Of a stretch of 64,000 nucleotides of DNA, positions 17,624 through 27,440 are shown piece by piece (position 1 is the stretch's first letter; each line of letters starts with the position of its first letter). The DNA is from JACCVL01 sp963704295 (GTDB taxonomy: Bacteria > Actinomycetota > Actinomycetes > Propionibacteriales > Nocardioidaceae): positions 1,178,001 through 1,242,000 of the forward strand of contig OY969884.1 of NCBI GenBank assembly GCA_963704295.1. Reading direction: 5' to 3'. The translations under genes were made by a program, and so were the position numbers. Below the pieces are notes generated by a model. That model made no database searches and was not told the origin of the DNA. It saw only the letters and a list, made by a program, of their open reading frames with translations.

Positions 17624-18598
17624 TCAGCGGAGCAGGGTGGCCGCCTCGGTGGCCCAATAGGTCAGCACCACGTCCGCGCCGGCCCGCCGGATGCCGGTGA
17701 GCAGCTCGAGCAGCGTGCGCTCGCGGTCGATCCACCCCCGCTCGGCGGCCGCCTCCACCATCGCGTACTCGCCCGAGACGTTGTAGGCGGCCACGGGGAC
17801 GTCGACGGTGTCGCGGACCGCGCGGACCACGTCCAGGTACGCCAGCGCCGGCTTCACCAGCACCACGTCGGCGCCCTCGGACACGTCGGCGCGCGCCTCG
17901 CGCAGCGCCTCGCGCAGGTTCGCCGGATCCTGCTGGTAGCTGCGCCGGTCACCGGTCAGCGAGCTGTTCACCGCCTCCCGGAACGGTCCGTAGAGGGCTG
18001 AGGCGTACTTCGCCGCGTAGGCGAGGATGCCGGTCTCCCGGTGCCCGGCGTTCTCCAGTGCGGCCCGGACCGCGGACACCTGCCCGTCCATCATGCCGCT
18101 CGTCCCAACCTGGTGGACCCCGACGGACGCGTGCAGCACGGCCATCTCGGCGTACCGGACCAGCGTCGCGTCGTTGTCCACTCGGCCGCGGTCGTCCAGC
18201 ACGCCGCAGTGTCCGTGGTCGGTGAACTCGTCGAGGCACAGGTCGCTCATCACGACCAGGGCGTCGCCGACCTCGGCCACCGCGTCCCGGATCGCGACCG
18301 TGAGCACGCCGTCCGGATCGGTGGCGCCGGACCCGGCTGCGTCCTTGCGCTCCGGGACCCCGAACAGCATGACCCCTCCGAGCCCGGCCGCCGCAGCGGC
18401 GGTGACCGCCGCCCGCATCGAGTCCCGGGTGTGCTGGACGACACCGGGCATGCTGGCAACCGGTACCGGTTCGGTCACGCCCCCGCGGACGAACATCGGC
18501 AGCACCAGCTGCCGCGGCTGCAGGGTCGTCTCTGCGACCAGGTCACGCACTGCCCGGGACACCCTCAGCCGGCGAGGGCGCTGTGCGGGGAACCCCAT
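17624..18598 (-). CDS. hemB: 5-Aminolevulinate dehydratase (porphobilinogen synthase)
   Basis: 324 residues, condensing two 5-aminolevulinate molecules. The two active-site lysines are in ILAYAAKYASALYGPFREA and VLVKPALAYLD. The metal loop reads DLCLDEFTDHGHCG. The middle cysteine of the zinc-type triad is aspartate, so this is the magnesium-dependent class rather than the zinc class. Last gene of the rex-hemACD-hemB run, 17 bases after the hemD stop. Confidence 0.95.
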   Translation of the reverse strand: MGFPAQRPRRLRVSRAVRDLVAETTLQPRQLVLPMFVRGGVTEPVPVASMPGVVQHTRDSMRAAVTAAAAAGLGGVMLFGVPERKDAAGSGATDPDGVLTVAIRDAVAEVGDALVVMSDLCLDEFTDHGHCGVLDDRGRVDNDATLVRYAEMAVLHASVGVHQVGTSGMMDGQVSAVRAALENAGHRETGILAYAAKYASALYGPFREAVNSSLTGDRRSYQQDPANLREALREARADVSEGADVVLVKPALAYLDVVRAVRDTVDVPVAAYNVSGEYAMVEAAAERGWIDRERTLLELLTGIRRAGADVVLTYWATEAATLLR

Positions 18599-18615
18599 CG
18601 GTCCGGCCGGCCGGC

Positions 18616-20352
18616 TCAGGTGGCCTTGCGCCGGGCGGCCGCGCGGCGCTCGGAGGGACGGGTGACCGGCTCGCCTGCCTCCACCGCGGCCATCCGGCGC
18701 CGCATCCCGAAGTCAGCGAGCGCCTCCGCGAGCACCTCGACCGACGGCGACTCCGCCAGCACGTCGACACGCAGCCCGTGCTCCTCGGCGGTCTTGGCCG
18801 TCGCCGGCCCGATGCAGGCGATCACGGTCGCGGGATGCGGCTTGCCGGCGATGCCGACCAGGTTGCGTACGGTCGACGAGGACGTGAAGACCACCGCGTC
18901 GAAGCGGCCCGCCTTGATCGCCTCCCGCACCGGCGCCGGTGGCGGGGCGGCACGCACCGTGCGGTAGGCGGTCACGTCGTCGACCTCCCAGCCGAGGTCG
19001 ACCAGCCCGGCCACCAGCGTCTCGGTGGCGATGTCGGCCCGGGGCAGGAACACCCGGTTGATCGGGTCCAGCACCTCGTCGAACGGCGGCCAGTCCTCGA
19101 GCAGGCCTCGCGCGGACTGCTCTCCGGACGGCACCAGGTCGGGGCGGATCCCCCACGTCCTGACGGCCTCGGCCGTGGTGGTCCCCACGGCCGCGACCTT
19201 CAGCCCGGAGAACGCACGGGCGTCCAGGCCGTACTCGTCGAACTTCTCCCGGACGGCGCGGACCGCATTCACGGAGGTGAAGGCGATCCACTCGTACCGG
19301 CCCTCGACCAGGCCGCGCACCGCCTTGTCCATCTGCTGCGGGTTGCGGGGCGGCTCCACCGAGATCGTGGGCACCTCGTCGGGGACGGCGCCGTGCGCCC
19401 GCAGTCGGACGGACAGCGCCGCCGCCTGCTCCTTGGTTCGCGGCACGAGGACCTGCCAGCCGAACAGCGGCTTGGTTTCGAACCAGCTCAGCTGGTCACG
19501 CAGGTCGACCACGTCACCCACCACGACGACGGCAGGTGCGGTCATCGACGTGGCGGCCACGTCGGTGGCGACGTCGTCGAGCCTCGAGACGACCGTGGTC
19601 TGGGCGGTCGTGGTGCCCACCCGGGTGACGGCTACCGGTGTGTCCGCTGGTCGACCCGCCGCCACCAGCGCCTTTGCGACGTCACCGATCACGTCCAGGG
19701 CAGACAGCAGGACGAGGGTGCGGTCGGTCCCGTAGGACGACCAGTCCACCCGCCCCTCCGCCACGTTCACGAACGAGACCTCCCGGTGCTTGCGCGTGGT
19801 CAGCGGGACGCCGGCGTACGCGGCGACCCCGGTCGCCGCCGTGACGCCGGGCACCACGTCGAAGGCGACACCGGCCTTGGCGCAGGCCAGCGCCTCCTCG
19901 GCACCGCTGCCATGCAGCCACGGGTCACCGGCGATCAGGCGGACCACCAGGTCGACGCCCTTGGCGTGCTTCATGATCAGCCGGCCACGGGCTGCGGGTG
20001 TCAGCACAGCTCCGGTGTCGGCGTGAGCGCCGTCGACGACGAGGAGTTCCTCGGCGTCGGCCACCGGCTCCGGCGCCGCGGAGCGGACCGCGGTGACGAG
20101 GGCCTCGTGCTCGGCCGACTCGATGACGACGACGTCCGCGGCCCGGATCAGCTCGACGGCACGGACCGTCAACAGTCCAGGGTCGCCGGGACCGGTGCCC
20201 ACGAAGGACACCCGACCCGGTCGGCGCGCGTCGCGGGCGGCGGCGGTGCTGGTGCTGCGGGCGTTCGCGGTGCTGGTCACGTGGTCCTTCTTCTCGGGTC
20301 TCGACTGCGTGCGTCGGGTACGTGGGCTGGTCGGGCGTTTCGGGGCGGTCAC
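18616..20352 (-). CDS. hemD: Bifunctional uroporphyrinogen-III methyltransferase/synthase (CobA-HemD)
   Basis: 578 residues. The N-terminal 40 residues are basic and Ser/Thr-rich. SUMT follows at about 45-295, with VSFVGTGPGDPGLLTVRA and the SAM-binding PGVTAATGVAAYAGVPLT. Uroporphyrinogen-III synthase is at about 310-560, with PRADIATETLVAGL and VVFTSSSTVRNLVG. One protein therefore closes the tetrapyrrole ring and can divert it to sirohaem or cobalamin, an arrangement common in actinobacteria. GTG start overlapping the hemC stop (GTGA). Confidence 0.93.
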   Translation of the reverse strand: MTAPKRPTSPRTRRTQSRPEKKDHVTSTANARSTSTAAARDARRPGRVSFVGTGPGDPGLLTVRAVELIRAADVVVIESAEHEALVTAVRSAAPEPVADAEELLVVDGAHADTGAVLTPAARGRLIMKHAKGVDLVVRLIAGDPWLHGSGAEEALACAKAGVAFDVVPGVTAATGVAAYAGVPLTTRKHREVSFVNVAEGRVDWSSYGTDRTLVLLSALDVIGDVAKALVAAGRPADTPVAVTRVGTTTAQTTVVSRLDDVATDVAATSMTAPAVVVVGDVVDLRDQLSWFETKPLFGWQVLVPRTKEQAAALSVRLRAHGAVPDEVPTISVEPPRNPQQMDKAVRGLVEGRYEWIAFTSVNAVRAVREKFDEYGLDARAFSGLKVAAVGTTTAEAVRTWGIRPDLVPSGEQSARGLLEDWPPFDEVLDPINRVFLPRADIATETLVAGLVDLGWEVDDVTAYRTVRAAPPPAPVREAIKAGRFDAVVFTSSSTVRNLVGIAGKPHPATVIACIGPATAKTAEEHGLRVDVLAESPSVEVLAEALADFGMRRRMAAVEAGEPVTRPSERRAAARRKAT

Positions 20353-21351
20353 GGCTCACCTCCGGCGGCGGTCGCGATCAGGTCGGCCGCGCCCTCGGCC
20401 AGCATCTCGGCGGCGAGCTTGTGCCCTACGGCCTCGGGCTCCAGCGGCGAGCCGGTGGTGGACAACCGGAGCAGCGGCCATCCGGACGGGTCCACGACCA
20501 CCCCGCGCAGCCACAGCTCGTCGGAGTCGACGCCGGCCGAGGCGGCTTCGGGCCCCGGGTCGGGACCTGGTTCGCCAGGGCTGGTCCACACCCGCTCGGC
20601 GAGCGCGCCGAGCGGGGCTGAGCAGCCCGCCTCGACAGCCGCCAGGAAGGCCCGCTCGGCCGTGACGGCGAGCCGCGAGTCCGCGTCGTCCAGGACCGCG
20701 CGCAGCTCGTCGGCCAGCGGGTCGTCGGCCCGACACTCGACCGCCAGCGCGCCTTGGCCGGGCGCCGGCAGCATCTGCAGCGGGTCCAGCACCTCGGTGG
20801 CCTCGTCGACCCGGCCCAGGCGGGCCAGCCCGGCCCGGGCCAGCACGACCGCGTCCAGCGAGCCCTCGGCCACCCGCGCCATCCGGCTGTCCACGTTGCC
20901 GCGCACGTCGACGACCTCCAGGCCGAAGCCGAGCGCGCGCAGCTGCGCGGCGCGGCGGGGGGAGCCGGTGCCGACGGTGCTCCCGGGTCGGGAGCTCGCC
21001 GAGGGTGAGCCCGTCGCGTGCCACCACGACGTCGCGCGGGTCGTCGCGTGCGGGCACAGCAGCGAGCACCAGACCCGGCGCGGGTGCGGTCGGGAGGTCC
21101 TTCAGCGAATGCACCGCGACGTCGACGTCACCGGCCAGCAGGGCGTCCCGGAGCGCCGAGGTGAACACGCCGGTGCCGCCGATGTCGCGCAGCGGACCAC
21201 GGTCGACGTCTCCGCGGGTGGTGACGTGCACCAGCTGGACGAGTCGCGCGCTGGCGGCGGCCAGCCGGTCGGAGACGATCGTGCTCTGGGCACGAGCGAG
21301 CGCGCTGGCCCGGGTGCCGATGCGGACCGGGACCGCGCCGGTGGAGGTCAT
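20349..21351 (-). CDS. hemC: Porphobilinogen deaminase, one frameshift
   Basis: Makes hydroxymethylbilane from four porphobilinogens. The N-terminal half reads RIGTRASALARAQSTIVSDRL and VAVHSLKDLPTAPAPGL (the SLKD active-site block). Near 20985, inside the run CCCGACCCGGGAG, the reading moves to the frame giving GSTVGTGSPRRAAQLRALG, VRGNVDSRMARV and the cofactor-cysteine region AVEAGCSAPLGALAERV. One surplus base explains it. Corrected length is about 333 residues, slightly long because of an insert in the C-terminal domain. Overlaps hemA by ATGA and hemD by GTGA. Confidence 0.92.
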
Positions 21352-22681
21352 CGGGGTGCCCCCTCGCCGGGGTCGCGCTGCGCCTCGACGTCGGCGCGGA
21401 GGACCGCCTCGACGGTGCCCGACGGCAGCGAGAACAGCTCGGCGAGCACCTCGGCGTAGGTCAGTCCGGCGGGCTCGCCGGTCAGCTCCTTGACCCGGGT
21501 CGTGGGCGCGTGCAGCAGCTTGCCGGCGACCCGGCGCACGGTCTGCTCGACCTCGGAGCGGGCCGCCTCGTCGAGGTCGGGCAGCCGTGCCAGCAGCCGG
21601 CCGAGCTCGGCGTCGACGACCTCAGTGGCCATCGAGCGCAGGGCGACGACCGTGGGTGTCACCCGGGCGGCACCCCGGGCGGCGAGGTAGGCCGCGACCT
21701 CCTCGGCGACGATCCGTCGCACCTGCTCGACGTCGACGGCCACCGGACCGTCGGCGAGTTGCTCGGCCAGGGAGGCCAACCCGACGTGCCGGACGACCGG
21801 GTGCGTGGCCAGGACCGGGTCGACGTCGTGCGGAAGGGCCAGGTCGATCACGCCGAGCGGCCGGTCTGCGGTGCGGGTGGACAGCGCGGCGAGCAGCGGG
21901 TCGGCATGCACCACGACGCCGACCGCACCGGTGCAGGAGATCAGCACGTCGGCTCCGGCCAGCTCACCGGGAAGGCTCGCGAACGAGGCGGCTCGACCAC
22001 CCACACCGGCGGCAAGCCGCTGGGCGCGGTCCGGCGTCCGGTTGACGACCACGATCTCGGCGGCACCTCGGCGGCTCAGGTGGGCGGTCGCGAGGCCCGC
22101 CATGGCTCCGGCGCCGACCACCACCGCCCGCGCGCGTGCAGACGCCGACACCCAGGGCGTCCAGCCGGTCCAGCGCAGCGGCGACGGCCGACGGGCCGGC
22201 CTGGTCGATGCCAGTCTCGGCGTGCCCGCGCTTGCCCACGCGCAGTGCCTGCTGGAACGCGCCGTTCAGCGCCGGACCCACCGACTCGTGCTCCTGTCCG
22301 CGCTGCAGGGCGGCGCGCACCTGACCGAGGATCTGGCTCTCCCCCACCACCATCGAGTCGAGCCCGGCGGCGAGGGTGAACAGGTGCGCGACGGCGGCGT
22401 CGTCGTAGTGCACGTACAGGTGCGGCACGACCTCGTCCCGGACTGCCTCCAGCCAGCGCGGCCAGCAGGTCGGACACGTCCTCGACGCTGCCGTGGAAAC
22501 GGTCGACGTCGGCGTACACCTCGACCCGGTTGCAGGTGGCCACCACCAGCGCCTCGTTGACGTGCTCGGTCTCGCCGGCGGCGACCGCCAGCTTGCCGGC
22601 CCGCTCGGCGTCCACGGCCACCCGCTCGAGCAGGGCGACCGGCGCGCTGTGATGGGAGATGCCGACGACCAGGATGCTCAT
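21348..22681 (-). CDS. hemA: Glutamyl-tRNA reductase, two frameshifts
   Basis: First enzyme of haem synthesis in bacteria that use glutamyl-tRNA. The start ATG at 22681 gives MSILVVGISHHSAPVALLERVAV and the catalytic-cysteine block VVATCNRVEVYADV. Near 22450 the frame changes to LYVHYDDAAVAHLFTLAAGL and DSMVVGESQILGQVRAAL. Near 22140 it changes again to the NADPH domain RAVVVGAGAMAGLATAHL. All expected GluTR blocks are present in order, so the gene is probably intact in the organism and broken by sequence errors. ATGA overlaps on both sides, with rex and hemC. Confidence 0.92.
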
Positions 22682-23386
22682 GCTGGCTCCGCCGCCCGCC
22701 GGGCGACAGGCGCCGTGGCGACGGACTTGCGCTGCTCGTGGTAGGCAAGGATCTGCAGCTCGATGCTCAGGTCGACCTTGCGCACGTCGACTCCCTCGCC
22801 GACGACGAGCACGGACGGGGCGAAGTTCAGGATCGACGACACCCCGGCGTCCACGAGACGATCGGCGACCTCCTGTGCCACCGGACCGGGCGTGGCGATC
22901 ACGCCGATGGAGACGCCCTCGGCGGCGACCACGTCCGACAGCTCGTCGAGGTGCCGGACGGTCACGCCGCCGTAGGACTCGCCGACCCGGACCGGGGTCG
23001 TTGTCGACGAGGCCGGCGACCCGGAAGCCGCGGGAGGCGAACCCGCCGTAGCCGGCCAGCGCCTGGCCCAGGTTCCCCATGCCGACGATGACGACCGGCC
23101 AGTCCTGGGTGAGCCCGATCTCGCGCGCGATCTGGTAGCGGAGGTACTCGACGTCGTAGCCGACCCCGCGCGTGCCGTACGAGCCCAGGTGGGAGAGGTC
23201 CTTGCGCAGCTTCGCCGAGTTGACCCCGGCGGCCGCCGCCAGGTCCTCGCTCGACGAGGTGGTGACGCCTCGATCCGCCAGCGCGGTCAGCGCCCGCAGG
23301 TAGACCGGGAGCCGCGCGACCGTGGCCTCGGGGATGCCTCGGCCGGCCTCACGGGGCGCTCGGTCGTGGGTCACGGTTCGGGTCAC
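22678..23386 (-). CDS. rex: Redox-sensing repressor Rex, one frameshift
   Basis: Rex senses the NADH/NAD ratio and represses respiratory and haem genes when NADH is high. The N-terminal winged helix reads EDLAAAAGVNSAKLRKDLSHLG. The Rossmann motif is VIVGMGNLGQALAGY. Near 22990-23000 the frame moves, after GLVDNDPG, to give TVRHLDELSDVVAAEGVSIG and ILNFAPSVLVVGEGVDVRKV. The corrected length is about 236 residues, normal for actinobacterial Rex. First gene of rex-hemA-hemC-hemD-hemB, an order known from Streptomyces, with a candidate operator upstream. Confidence 0.92.
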
Positions 23387-23768
23387 GGTCCTCGACCCCG
23401 GGGCGCACCGGCGCGCTCCCGGATGTCAGCATCGGTGGATCTGGATGGGCCGGCGGATGGGACCAGCCCTCGTCCGGCCGGTCCGCTGTGACCACTGTAG
23501 GAACTTGTGAACGCGGGAACAAAATCGGCGAGGTGCGGCTCAGCGCCGCGAGCGCGGTCCGCAGCCGGTCGGGATCGACCCGCCAGAAGTCGTGCTGGGT
23601 GCCGTCGACGAAGCAGACCGGCACCTGCTCGGTGAAGGCCGCGACCAGTGCCGGATCGGTGTCCACGTCGATCTCGGCCCAGTCCGCGCCGGTGTCGGCG
23701 CAGACCTCCTGCACCACGTCCCGGGCGACGGCGCAGAGGTGACATCCCGCCCTGCCGTACAGCACCAC
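23349..23768 (-). CDS. Glutaredoxin-like protein (DUF836/Rv0508 type)
   Basis: The first 80 or so residues are a small thioredoxin fold with the active-site motif GRAGCHLC (cysteines 9 and 12) and the cis-proline segment QVPVCFVDG. Function is presumably thiol-disulfide exchange; the partner is unknown. GTG start. The open frame runs 50 residues past the domain, through the rex promoter and over the rex start, with no protein character; that tail is either disordered or an artefact of a missed stop. In mycobacteria, from memory, the same gene sits before hemA. Confidence 0.75.
   Translation of the reverse strand: MVLYGRAGCHLCAVARDVVQEVCADTGADWAEIDVDTDPALVAAFTEQVPVCFVDGTQHDFWRVDPDRLRTALAALSRTSPILFPRSQVPTVVTADRPDEGWSHPPAHPDPPMLTSGSAPVRPGVEDRDPNRDPRPSAP
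23494..23522 (-). promoter_or_regulatory. Predicted rex-hem promoter with embedded Rex operator
   Basis: Reading leftward, TTGTTC (23522-23517) and TACAGT (23499-23494) are separated by 17 bases, a good sigma-70-type promoter about 100 bases before the rex GTG. On the + strand the same bases give TTGTGAACGCGGGAACAA (23505-23522). This matches the Rex operator form TTGTGAA-N4-TTCACAA at 11 of 14 positions: the left half is perfect, the right half weaker. Overlap of operator with the -35 box and spacer fits autorepression, which is known for Streptomyces rex-hemACD. Assignment is by inspection only. Confidence 0.6.
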
Positions 23769-23832
23769 GCGGGCGTCCGTGCTGTGCGGGACAGGATCCG
23801 CGCCGGCGCCGGTCCGCTCACCGGCCCACTCC

Positions 23833-25479
23833 TCACCCGAGCCCCAGCGCGGTGCTGCGGGCCTGCGCGCGGAGCCGGCCCTTGGCGACCTTGCCGGTGG
23901 CGGAGTGCGGCAGGCTCTCGACGACGGTCACCTCGCGCGGCCACTTGTAGCGGGCCAGCCGGGACTCGCAGTGCGTGCGGACGGGTTCGGCGAGGTCACC
24001 GCGCACCGGCTCGCGGCCGGCCACCACGAACGCGATCACGGCCTCACCCGTGGTGTCGTCCGGCACCCCGATCACGGCCACCTCGGCCACCTCGGACAGT
24101 TCGGCGATGACCTCCTCCACCTCGGTCGGGTAGACGTTGAAGCCGTTGACGATCACGACCTCCCGCAACCGGTCCACGAGCACCAGGTCCCCGTGCCGGT
24201 CCAGCAGCCCGACGTCACCGGTGGGCCACCACCCGTCGACACCGGGACCGTCCTCCCCGTCCGGCCAGTACCCGGAGAACAGGTTGTCACCGCGCACCCA
24301 CACCTGACCGGGGTCGTCGTCGACGATCGGACGACCGGCGGCGTCACGCACCTGGATCTCCACCCCCGGGAGCGGTCCTCCGACGCCGACCGGATCGGGA
24401 GGCAGCCCCGCGGCTCGCGCCCCCGAGGACAGGGTGGACGTGACCACCGGCGCGGTCTCGGTGAGGCCGTAGCCCTGCTCGACGACGAGACCCGGTCGTC
24501 TCGGTGAGGAGCCGGCTGAGCGTCGGGGTCGAGCGGAGCGGCTCCGGACAACACGATCCGAACACCGGACAGTCGTTCGGCCGCGTCCGGGCGCCCGGCC
24601 CACGCCGCCACGACGGGCGGAGCCACCGGGATGTTGGTGACCTGCGAGGTCGGCGACGAGGCGCAGCGTCGCGGCGGGGTCGAACCGGTCGGCCAGCACC
24701 AGCGTCGCGCCCTGCGCCAGCACCTGCCCGAGCACGGCGTTCAGGCCGTAGATGTGGAACAGCGGCAGCAGGCCGAGCACGACGTCGTCGGCACGGGTCG
24801 GCGCCGGCTCGATGGCGCCGACCTGGGCGATGTTGGCGAGCAGCGCTCGATGACTGAGCATCGCACCGCGAGGGCGCCCGCTGGTGCCGGAGGTGTAGAG
24901 CAGGACGGCGAGGTTCTCCCGGTCGACCGGGCTCACCACCCGACCGGAACCACCGGCCATCAGCTCGAGGTACGACCGCTCGCCCGGCCCGGGTGGGACA
25001 CCGTCGACGGCCAGCGCCGGCATCGGGTGCCGGCCGCGCAGCTCGGGCTCCGAGCCTTCGATCGCCTCCTGCACGCCGCTCACGGCGGTCCGCAGTGCCT
25101 CCACCGTGCCGGTGTCCCCCACCACCAGCCGGGAGCCGCTGTCGGCCAGCATCCGGACCAGCTCACCGGTGGCCGAGCGCGGGTTCATCGGCACCGCGAC
25201 CAGCCCGGCGCGGGCCACCGCGAGGTACGTCACCACCAGCGACGGCCCGTTCGCGAGCGCGAAGGCCACCCGCTGACCGGCCACCAGCCGAGCCGCTGAC
25301 AGCCCGGCGGCCAGCGCGTCCACCGCGCCGTCCAGCGCGGCCCAGGTCATCTCGGCGGCGTCCCGACGGCCGTGCCGTGTCCACCAGCGCGACCGAGTCC
25401 GGCCGGCGGAGAGGCGTGCGCCGCGCACCAGGTCCGCGACGTTGACAGCGTCCGGTGGCGGGACTGGCCGCTGGGTCAC
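23833..25479 (-). CDS. Acyl-CoA ligase (AMP-forming), two compensating frameshifts
   Basis: 548-residue frame of the ANL superfamily. The AMP motif is VLLYTSGTSGRPRGAMLSH, and later blocks are QGYGLTETAP, WVRGDNLFSGYWPDG, WWPTGDVGLLDRHGDL and the C-terminal lysine motif LPHSATGKVAKG. Between about 24650 and 24500 the main frame turns into Arg/Gly-rich nonsense. The adjacent frame reads properly there: VAPPVVAAWAGRPDAAERLSG and VRIVLSGAAPLDPD. Two opposite indels therefore restore the frame. Substrate is not predictable; a long-chain fatty or aromatic acid is typical. Not clearly part of the haem operon, as 64 bases separate it from the glutaredoxin gene. Confidence 0.82.
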   Translation of the reverse strand: MTQRPVPPPDAVNVADLVRGARLSAGRTRSRWWTRHGRRDAAEMTWAALDGAVDALAAGLSAARLVAGQRVAFALANGPSLVVTYLAVARAGLVAVPMNPRSATGELVRMLADSGSRLVVGDTGTVEALRTAVSGVQEAIEGSEPELRGRHPMPALAVDGVPPGPGERSYLELMAGGSGRVVSPVDRENLAVLLYTSGTSGRPRGAMLSHRALLANIAQVGAIEPAPTRADDVVLGLLPLFHIYGLNAVLGQVLAQGATLVLADRFDPAATLRLVADLAGHQHPGGSARRGGVGRAPGRGRTTVRCSDRVVRSRSARPRRSAGSSPRRPGLVVEQGYGLTETAPVVTSTLSSGARAAGLPPDPVGVGGPLPGVEIQVRDAAGRPIVDDDPGQVWVRGDNLFSGYWPDGEDGPGVDGWWPTGDVGLLDRHGDLVLVDRLREVVIVNGFNVYPTEVEEVIAELSEVAEVAVIGVPDDTTGEAVIAFVVAGREPVRGDLAEPVRTHCESRLARYKWPREVTVVESLPHSATGKVAKGRLRAQARSTALGLG

Positions 25480-25523
25480 GCTCGGCAGTCTCGCACAGCG
25501 ATTCCGGGGCTACGCTGCGGCGC

Positions 25524-26401
25524 GTGGCCCGTCCGCAACCCCGCCGGATCGACCTGCGCGCCCGGTCGGTTCTCGCCGGCGAGGCTGCTGCCGCCGCCGC
25601 CGAGGTGGAGCGAGCGCTGGCGGTGCCACCGGACGCCACCGGGGCCGCGTTCTTCGACGTCGACAACACGATCATGCAGGGCGCGTCGATCTTCCACCTG
25701 GCCCGCGGACTCTACCGCCGCCGTTTCTTCAGCACTCGGGACATCCTCGCCGCCGGCTGGCAGCAGGCCCGCTTCCGACTGGTCGGCGTGGAGGACCCCG
25801 ACCACGTCGAGCAAGCCCGCAACAACGCGCTGGCGTTCATCCGGGGACACCCGGTGGCCGAGCTGGAGGCCCTCAGCGAGGAGATCTTCGACGAGGCGAT
25901 GGCCCACCGAATCTGGCCCGGCACCCGCGCGCTCGCCCAGCAGCACCTCGACCGCGGCCAGCGGGTGTGGCTGGTCACCGCAGCCCCGGTGGAGATCGCC
26001 CGGATCCTCGCCGCCCGGCTCGGACTGACGGGGGCCCTGGGAACGGTCAGCGAGCACGTCGGCGGGGTCTACACCGGCGGCTGGTCGGCGATCTCCTGCA
26101 CGGCCCGGCGAAGGCGGAGGCCGTGCGCGCACTGGCGGAACGGGAGGGGCTCGATCTGGGACGGTGCGCGGCGTACTCCGACTCGGCCAACGACCTGCCG
26201 CTGTTGCAGCTCGTCGGCTCCCCCTGCGCCATCAACCCCGACGGCACGCTGCGCGACCACGCCCGTGCGCAGGGCTGGCAGGTCTACGACTACCGCACCG
26301 CCCGGAAGGCGGCTCGGCTCGGCGCGGCCGGCGCGGCCGTCGGCGGGGCGTTCGCGGGCGCAGCCGCGGCGGGACTGGCACTGCGCCGACGCCTGGGCTG
26401 A
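25524..26401 (+). CDS. HAD-family phosphatase (SerB1-like), one frameshift
   Basis: HAD hydrolase with the nucleophile motif AAFFDVDNTIMQGASIFHLARGL near residue 40, motif II in WLVTAAPVEIARILA, then HGPAKAEAVRALAEREGLD (motif III lysine) and AYSDSANDLPLL (motif IV). The frame changes near 26080-26090, between VSEHVGGVYTG and LVGDLLHGPAKAEAV. The C-terminus has a hydrophobic Ala/Gly helix (GAAGAAVGGAFAGAAAAGLALRR cut at the stop), probably a membrane anchor. GTG start at 25524. From memory the mycobacterial counterpart near hemA is annotated serB1 (phosphoserine phosphatase-like), but the true substrate is unproven. Confidence 0.82.
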
Positions 26402-26501
26402 GGGAGTCACCGCGTCGGAGCCGTCCCTTTCGACTTTCCTGAGAGTGACCGCCCGCTTACTCTGTCCCGATCACCCACCAGCACCTGGGGAGGACGTGGG
26501 C

Positions 26502-27310
26502 ATGACGGCGGCGTCGCGATCTGCCCGCGACACCTCCTCGACCGGCCCCCGCACCGGTCTCGACGTGCTGTGCGACCTGGTCCGGCAGGTCGCCCACCTC
26601 CCGGCGCTCGCCGACGGGCCGCTGCCGGCCGGCTTCGACCTCGCGCTGAGTCAGGTGCACCCTCCCGCCACGGCCGGTCGCCGTGGCGCGGCTCCCGCCC
26701 GGACGGGCACGGGCACCCCGCTCGGCGACCAGGAGCCGACGGGTGCCGCCGGGACGACGAGCCGCGCGCGGTCGTCGTCGAGCTGGTCCGGCGGGCGCAG
26801 GCGGGTGACGCAACCGCGTTCGGCGCCCTCTACGACCGCTACGTGGACGGGGTCTACCGGTTCTGCTACCACCGCACCTCGAGCGTGCAGCTGGCCGAGG
26901 ACCTGACCAGCGAGACGTTCTTCCGCGCGCTACGGGCGATCGACTCGTTCCGCTGGCAGGGCAGGGACTTCGGCGCCTGGCTCACCACGATCGCGCGGAA
27001 CCTGGTGACCGACCACTACAAGTCCAGCCGTTCCCGGTTGGAGACGGTGTCCGACGAGCTGCCGGACCGTGGTGACGACTCCGCCGACCCGGAGCGTGCC
27101 ACGCTCACCCGGCTCACCCACGAGGTGCTCGCCCAGGCACTGGGGCGACTACCCGACGAACAGCGGGACTGCGTGGTGATGCGCTTCCTCCAGGGTCTGT
27201 CCATCGCCGAGACCGCGGAGGCGCTGGAGCGCACCGAGGGGGCGGTCAAGCAGCTGCAGCTGCGGGCCATCCGCAACCTGGCCAAGTGGCTCCCGGAGGA
27301 CCTGCGATGA
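26502..27310 (+). CDS. bldN: ECF sigma factor, BldN type, one frameshift
   Basis: Region 2 reads VRRAQAGDATAFGALYDRYVDGVYRF and LAEDLTSETFFRALRAID, with the -10-contacting WQGRDFGAWLTTIARNLVTDHYKSS. Region 4 reads RLPDEQRDCVVMRFLQGLSIAETAE. These match my memory of Streptomyces BldN closely. An N-terminal extension (LDVLCDLVRQVAHLPALADG) starts at the ATG at 26502, which follows a GGGGAGG site. It is in a different frame from the sigma domains, so a one-base change is needed somewhere around 26700-26790. A TACTCT hexamer at 26458-26463 could be its -10 box. It is followed by a DUF5667 membrane protein that may be its anti-sigma. Confidence 0.82.
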
Positions 27311-27440
27311 ACAGCGCAGAGCCGCCGCGCCGAGTGCGGACCTCGTCTCGCGGATGCCGTAACCCCGGTGGCCGCCCGGTCGTTGCCCGGGGTGGACAGG
27401 GGGACCGCCACGTTCCCCCTGCACGACGAACCGGGGACCG

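Noticed and set aside
18583..21459. 958-residue open frame on the + strand across hemB, hemD and hemC
   Set aside because: Antisense shadow of high-GC codon bias. It has no domain character and the leftward genes have clear motifs.
27307..27440. Earlier start of the DUF5667 gene at the ATGA after the sigma gene
   Set aside because: The frame from 27307 hits a stop and would need another frameshift; the peptide is not convincing, so the ATG at 27441 was kept.
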